Source of the DNA: Gigantopelta aegis
Taxonomy: Eukaryota > Mollusca > Gastropoda > Neomphalida > Peltospiridae
Assembly: GCF_016097555.1 (NCBI RefSeq)
Contig: NC_054706.1
Location: 55,639,899-55,703,898, forward strand
Direction: 5' to 3'
DNA length: 64,000 nt
This document shows positions 57,850 through 64,000 of the stretch, piece after piece (the first letter of the stretch is position 1; every line of letters begins with the position of its first letter). The translations under genes were made by a program, and so were the position numbers. The notes beneath the pieces were generated by a model, which searched no databases, was not told where the DNA came from, and saw only the letters and a list, made by a program, of their open reading frames with translations.

Positions 57850-58175
57850 TTATATAAAAAAGTCGTCTGCAGGTACCCTAACAGGACTTTTCAGGGGCGG
57901 GGCCCTGTACTGTCGTCTGCTGTTTACTTGGACTTTTCCCCTTTATTATATTGTATTTGTAAATCACTGCTACCCTCAGGGGACTTTTTCCCAAACCTTC
58001 CTATGTACCCCGTCTGCCCTACACATTCTTGGACTTTTCCCCCTTTAGGGCCATATTTATGTCTGTCTGCTGCTAGAAAGTTTGTAATGTTCATTAGTAT
58101 TGTCTTCCCCTTTATTATATGTATGTCGTCTGCTGCTACCCTAACTTAGACTTTTCCCCTTTATTATATGTCCAT
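57850..58175. repeat. degenerate tandem repeat
   Basis: 'cttttcccctttattatat' and 'gtcgtctgctgctacccta' recur three to four times at irregular spacing. Confidence 0.65.
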
Positions 58176-58879
58176 GTATAGCATACCTTTTTTTTCAGCT
58201 TCTTAATGTAAGTCCCAGACTTAATTTTAGATAAACAGTTATCTTCTCCAAGATGGTTTTAATTTTTTTGTATTTATGCTTGGACCTTAAATACGGAAAT
58301 ACTTGGTGAGCCTACACTTCTTTTCTGGTATGATAGCTTTTCCTTGACCACCAGTAGAATACATAATATGTACATATATACAATATAGATACCTTGGTCA
58401 CTATCAATTTACCTTTACCCGATAGAAAAGATTGAAATATGATCAGGATAAAAATAATCAGTTGGTACAAATAAACAGTGGTTTTCAAATACGTGTTTTA
58501 CTTGCATATATTTGACATTTTCCATACATGGGCGAGGTTTTGACAACAAAAAGATAATAGATTTCTGCTTCTGAAAGAATAAAAAAAAATGAAAATCGAC
58601 AAAACTGTACATACGAGGTTTTCTTAGCTCAGCGACATTGATTTCTATATTTTTACACTAATTAAAATACACAGAAAATATTACTTTTACAGTAAAAATA
58701 TGACTTCGAATATTACTTTTATTAATTGCTGTAGGTGTGTAAATTGCATGATTATGTATGCAAGAATATATGATACTGACAATACCGAAACACTCTTTGT
58801 AAATATCCACTATTATATGTATAGTGCATATAATCCGACAGCAGGTCTTCAATATAAATCGCCTGTGAGGTGCATATAT
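58176..58879. other. intron of the unit C gene, matches unit B
   Basis: 58640-58880 is orthologous to 44740-44985 ('actttt.ttaatt.ctgtagg', 'gatactgacaataccgaaac'). No gene. Confidence 0.6.
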
Positions 58880-59672
58880 AGATAATAATATATGAATGGC
58901 CGTTACGATACCATTTATCTTACAATGGGTGGTTTTAAAATGTATCTTACGAGCGAAAACGAGCTGGATACGTTTTTAAACAACGAGTTGTAAGATATAT
59001 ATCCTCAAAAACCAGGTATTAAACTAATTTTAACATCTTTTTCGACTAAAATGTATTTACAGCCCTTGCGCTTGTAGCAAACTTACACGTCAGAGACAAA
59101 TGATGGTCAGGTTAACTATACGTCACAGTGTAATCGATTTCAATCGTGCTGGTTTTTTCATTGCATGTATGGCATTAGTGACCTGGTCATCACCTAGGAG
59201 CAGCCAGTCTTATGTCTTGAAATTGTTAACAAACATGCATGTGTTAACAAGTATGTGTTATATTAAAATGACGAATGATGTTTTCACCAACGGGTGTGTA
59301 AAAGATGTGTTATTAACCACACGTACCAGGTAACCAGTGTCATGCAGGCAATGAAAAAGAACACGGTGGAAATAGATTACACTGTGCCGTATAGTTAACC
59401 TGACAATCATGTGTCTGTGACGCGCAAGTTAGCTACAAGTGCAACGGCTGTAAATAACTGTTAGTCGAAAAAGATGTTAACATTTGCTTAAAACCTGGTT
59501 TTTGAGGATATGTAAGAAATAGAATAATACATTCGTGTCCGTTAGATGCCATTTATCCGACAACTCGTTTAAAAACGTATCAAACTCGCTTTCGCTCGTT
59601 AGATACATTTTAAAACAACTCGTTGTGAGATAAATGGTATCTAACGGCCACTCTTGTATTGTTCTCTATTTA
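58880..59672. mobile_element. foldback element with ~330-bp inverted arms (unit C, complete)
   Basis: The left arm runs from 'taataatatatgaatggccg' through 'atcctcaaaaaccaggta', 'aacatctttttcgacta' and 'gtcaggttaactatacg'. The right arm repeats these in inverse order and ends 'ggccactcttgtattgttct'. The loop is only ~145 bp. No coding capacity. Collapsed relatives lie at 44982-45265 and 31672-31765. Confidence 0.85.
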
Positions 59673-59893
59673 TTACACACCAGTGTAAGATATTGCTATG
59701 TCGTAACAAGCACACAATATCTAACTAGTGTAATACTGACTCAATTCGTTGAAAAATAACGTGTAATAGGTCTCGACATCTGTTTACTTCTGCGTTGCGG
59801 GTTGTTTGCATTTGGTTTGTAATAAGTAAAATACTAAACTAAACTATTATGTTCTAGTGGTGTTAACATAATTCAGCAATTTCTCAAACTCAC

Positions 59894-59918
59894 CTTTTGT
59901 TGTTGGCAACAATGTCAT
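59894..59918 (-). CDS. GT11 gene, unit C, proposed exon 1
   Basis: The minus strand reads ATG ACA TTG TTG CCA ACA ACA AAA G, then the donor GTGAGTTTGAG. It encodes MTLLPTTK and leaves phase 1. Joined to 54623 it gives Gly-Leu-Thr-Phe and an in-frame membrane helix. The exon, donor and phase are conserved in units A and B, while the surrounding intron is riddled with unit-specific insertions. An out-of-frame ATG (ATG TCG ACA TGA) overlaps the start. The intron is 5,270 bp. Confidence 0.7.
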
Positions 59919-60315
59919 GTCGACATGAAACTACGATGAGTGTATGCGGTGTTACGTCACTAATAGCCACTCGTGGTTATGTTCACAAGATCAGGAATCG
60001 CGACAATGACGTTGTCTCGGACTATTTGCGAACGCCGAGACTTTCACGTGAAAGTCGGAATTCATCAGTGTAGACAACCCAAAGTCTGGAACTATTGGAG
60101 CGACGAAATCGGTCGAATTTTAGACCTGCTATATCCCAGGTGAAAATACAATAGTCTCTGATGACCGCTTACATCCATGCGCACTGATATATAGGTTAAA
60201 CTATAGTGTGTTTTCACGTGACGTCACAGAACGGATGTCCGCCATTGTGGAGGTATCGGGCGTTCCAGTTGACCTGTGTTGGCGTGTAACCAGAAGCATA
60301 TAAATTTGAATAGCA
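59919..60315. promoter_or_regulatory. putative divergent promoter between GT11-C and the THAP gene
   Basis: 397 bp between two start codons pointing away from each other. It holds an 18-bp perfect palindrome gactttcacgtgaaagtc at 60039-60056 centred on an E-box (CACGTG). A second CACGTG is joined to a CRE (cacgtgacgtca, near 60217-60228), followed by 'ccgccattgtgg', a YY1-like word. 'ttacgtcac' near 59952 is a CRE half-site. Function is inferred from position and motifs only. Confidence 0.4.
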
Positions 60316-61106
60316 ATGGTTAACTATTGTCGAGTGGTTGGCTGCCACAATAGATCAGATAGAGAGACACAATTAATGTATTATCGACTACCCAAGGTGA
60401 TAAAAAGCCAAGGAAAAGACTGGGAAAACCTGACTAGCGAGCGAAGACGACTGTAGTTGCAAAGCCTTCAACAGAATTTTGATGGAAAAAACTTGGAAAA
60501 CATTCGAGTGTGCTCCGCTCATTTTATCACAGGTGAGCAATTTTATTATAACAATTAATATATATAATGCTACATTTATGTATTGGGGGGGGGGGGGGGG
60601 AGGCGGATTTAGGAGGTGTGTGGGGGGGGGGGGCTGTAAAAGTCTTACCAACAAAAAAGGGCATAATTTACCTGCACAGATTATAAAGGAATTAATATTT
60701 GTTTTGCTTGGTGCAACTTTGATGCCTTAAAATTATATTATAGATAAAATGTCAGAATGTTTAAAATTATAAATTATAATTAAATTCTCTAGGTGGTTTT
60801 ATTTGATATTTGTGTTTATAAAATTAGTTTTCACAAATCCTTGTAGCCTGATTTTTTTCTTCTATTTTTCCAGGACAGAAAGCTGAGCTTTTTCAGAAGG
60901 ACAATCCTGACTGGATTCCATCTGTCAACATGGTTTGTCACAAACCAAAAGATGAAAAGTCAGCCGTATCACCAGCTGTTCCCTGCTTCAAACGCCGACA
61001 GAACAGATCCCCCAAAAAGGTGGAATCAGAAGTTACAGCAGCAGGGGCATTACCACCTCCAGACACTACAGAGACAGAGGAACCACCCTTAGAAGATGGC
61101 AAGGAG
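60316..61106 (+). pseudogene. THAP-domain gene, exons 60316-60532 and 60874-61106, one in-frame stop
   Basis: Exon 1 encodes MVNYCRVVGCHNRSDRETQL and MYYRLPKVI. It ends NIRVCSAHFITG across a phase-1 intron (donor GTGAGC at 60533, acceptor TTTTTCCAG). Exon 2 continues QKAELFQKDNPDWIPSVNM. The C2CH zinc ligands are visible: Cys5, Cys10, and Cys and His of VCSAHF. The conserved Pro and DWIPS region complete a ~90-residue THAP DNA-binding domain. After it comes a Lys/Pro-rich segment (FKRRQNRSPKKVESE). TAG at 60454-60456 replaces the usual Trp after RRRL, so the reading frame is interrupted at codon 47. Exon 2 may end at the GTACAA donor (61107) with further exons outside view. THAP proteins act in transcription control or derive from P-type transposases, and no transposase is seen here. 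Confidence 0.8.
60585..60633. repeat. poly-G runs in the THAP intron
   Basis: Two G-runs of ~16 and ~12, separated by 'aggcggatttaggaggtgtg'. Confidence 0.85.
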
Positions 61107-61500
61107 GTACAAACAAATAAAATCCCATTGGTGACAGTGTTAAAGGTCCACCTTTATCAAAAACGTAATTCACTATTGTTTGGTATCTACGTATAACTTT
61201 TACAATATATATGAAGTATCAATAAAATAAATTAAAAAAAAATTACCTGTTTTTAATATATTCGCAATAAAAAGTCGCGTTTTTCCCATCGCTTGCCAAA
61301 ACGCCTGTCGAATCCAAGAGTTAAGTCACGTGACCCCGTGACGCGCTAACCGGCATAACATTAAAGCGTGATTCGCAGCCTTTCGGACATTTTACTGAGA
61401 AGGTGGAACTAGTGTATTTTTAAACTGCGAAAATTTTATTCTATTGAATTGAATTGTATGGATGGAATATTCTTTTGGAGATAGTTTTCAAATTGAAAAT
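61107..61500. other. intergenic; possible promoter of the second THAP fragment
   Basis: Contains 'aagtcacgtgaccccgtgac' (E-box CACGTG with flanking inverted GTCAC) near 61325-61344, about 160 bp before the next ATG. It resembles the layout upstream of 60316. Confidence 0.35.
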
Positions 61501-61672
61501 ATGGTGAACCATTGTTTAGTGTTTGGATGTATCAAAGCAGCAGTTTTTCCGAACTTTAAACAAACTGACAATCACAAGGTTTGCATGGAAGTGGTTCTTA
61601 AACAGAACCCGTGCATAATGGAAGGGACCATCACGATTGGATAGGATCTGCAGTGACCACTTCATCCGGTGT
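61501..61672 (+). pseudogene. second THAP-domain exon, frameshifted
   Basis: Starts MVNHCLVFGCIKAAVFPNFK, with the first Cys pair spaced as in THAP, and continues QTDNHKVCMEVVLKQN. In the next frame it reads WKGPSRLDRICSDHFIRC, the Cys-x2-His end of the domain. One indel between about 61605 and 61625 splits the domain. It is shorter than usual, lacks the DWIPS part and breaks into a minisatellite. It lies ~400 bp downstream of the first THAP gene and probably comes from the same family. Confidence 0.65.
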
Positions 61673-61674
61673 CC

Positions 61675-61745
61675 TCCCATTTTGCCTACAACCCACTTTG
61701 CCTACACTCAGTTTGCCTACAACCCACTTTGCCTACACTCAGTAT
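61675..61745. repeat. minisatellite, short block
   Basis: Repeats of 'tttgcctacaaccca' and 'tttgcctacactcag'. It is the inverse of the block at 63523-63792. Confidence 0.9.
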
Positions 61746-61819
61746 GAAAAGATGCCATCCCCAGTTAAAAGTGGAGCATTCCATGTATGGTCCCTAGCTG
61801 TGTATAAAAATAACATGAC

Positions 61820-63149
<1,330 letters not shown>

Positions 63150-63522
63150 TGACAAAATAATATGAGAAACACATATTTTATTATAAAAACGATTAACATT
63201 ACACAACAAAAACAATTAAACTATAAAATGACCTCACAAATATTAAACAAATACTTTGTACAAAGTTTAACTTTAATCCTATATCAAAGAATCATGAAGG
63301 CCATTTCACTTTGATCACATATTAAAGATCACAGTATGGGAACATTGGACTAATACTAATCACCATAAAGAGCATGAAATCACCTTTGTGCAACTAAGCC
63401 CCAATTACATTACTTATGTTCATTATAATCTTAATTGTTTATGTAATACAATATTTTTATATTGGTTTGAGACACAAAATAATAGGGATTGTCCCACTAT
63501 GAACTGGGGATGTCACTTTTTC
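63150..63522. other. no gene seen
   Basis: AT-rich. The last part ('gaactggggatgtcactttt' + 'tcatactg') is the inverse of 61738-61768. Confidence 0.5.
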
Positions 63523-63792
63523 ATACTGTAGGCAAACTGAGTGTAGGCAAACTGGGTTGTAGGCAAAATGGGTGTAGGCAAACTGAATGTAGGCATACTG
63601 GGTTGTAGGCAAAATGGGTGTAGGCATACTGGGTTGTAGGCAAACTGAGTGTAGGCATACTGGGTTGTAGGCAAACCGAGTGTAGGTATACTGGGTTGTA
63701 GGCAAACTGAGTGTAGGCATACTGGGTTGTAGGCAAAATGGGTGTAGGCAAAGTGGGTTGTAGGTAGAATGGGTGTAGGCAGAATGGGAGAA
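63523..63792. repeat. minisatellite, long block
   Basis: About 17 units of 15-16 bp, alternating 'tgtaggcaaactgag' and 'tgtaggcatactgggt'. The open frames across it on the minus strand are only the repeat translated. Confidence 0.95.
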
Positions 63793-64000
63793 ACCCTTCA
63801 TCCCTGATGATTACAATTATTTAAGGTGGTCGATAAATATGACACCTATTTTATTTTATTTTGTAACATATCTGTTCCAAGCCTGTATCCCCACCGGCAC
63901 ATGTTCTACGATTGCGCATGATACAGCAAACAAGAAACCACGACGAGCACGAGCTAAACTAGAGCTCAAAAGAGTGAGGGGGAAGGAGGGGGGAGGAGGC
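63793..64000. other. no gene seen to window end
   Basis: Mixed sequence ending in a G/A-rich stretch. 'agaatgggagaaacccttca' (63781-63800) is an inverted minisatellite edge. Confidence 0.4.

Noticed and set aside
63457-63801. 114-aa Pro/Thr/Tyr-rich repeat protein
   Set aside because: Translation of a 15-16-bp minisatellite. Two overlapping frames look equally good.

Overview
The window looks like animal nuclear DNA, most likely from a mollusc. It is AT-rich and intron-bearing, and it is saturated with tRNA-headed SINEs, foldback elements and MITEs, truncated LINEs, solo LTRs and long CT/AC/AT microsatellites. The species call is an inference from the repeat style and the protein families. 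No bacterial-type operons, rRNA genes, free-standing tRNA genes or CRISPR arrays are visible.

Region 1-21 kb is mostly repeats: SINEs in both orientations, a MULE transposase fragment (11.3-11.7 kb), one unrecognised 185-aa frame (12.8-13.4 kb), a Tc1-type transposon with TIRs and a broken DD34E transposase (14.09-15.60 kb), a solo LTR (18.33-19.56 kb) and a tiny LINE C-terminal remnant (20.2 kb). Region 21.2-27.7 kb is a large inverted repeat with ~2.5 kb arms around a ~1.1 kb spacer. Each arm carries the same 5'-truncated LINE.

Region 27.4-60 kb holds three diverged tandem units (A, B, C), each with a minus-strand GT11 alpha-1,2-fucosyltransferase gene. I propose a two-exon model for all three. 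A 25-nt first exon encodes a short cytoplasmic tail and ends in a conserved splice donor. A ~4-5 kb intron full of repeats follows, and then one large exon encodes the membrane anchor, stem and catalytic domain. Unit C is intact (328 residues predicted), unit A has one frameshift, and unit B has two Trp-to-stop changes. Immediately 3' of each gene is a 26-bp satellite (about 14, 55 and 15 copies), and the last codons and stop of each gene look like a satellite monomer.

Unit A also carries a 4 kb TIR-bounded block with a solo LTR and a decayed C2H2 zinc-finger gene. Units A and B differ by many later insertions. Head-to-head with the first exon of the unit C gene, across ~400 bp holding a CACGTG-centred palindrome and a CRE-like site, starts a two-exon THAP-domain gene (60.3-61.1 kb) with one in-frame stop. 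A second, shorter THAP fragment (61.5 kb), a minisatellite, a third solo LTR and the inverted minisatellite follow to the end of the window.
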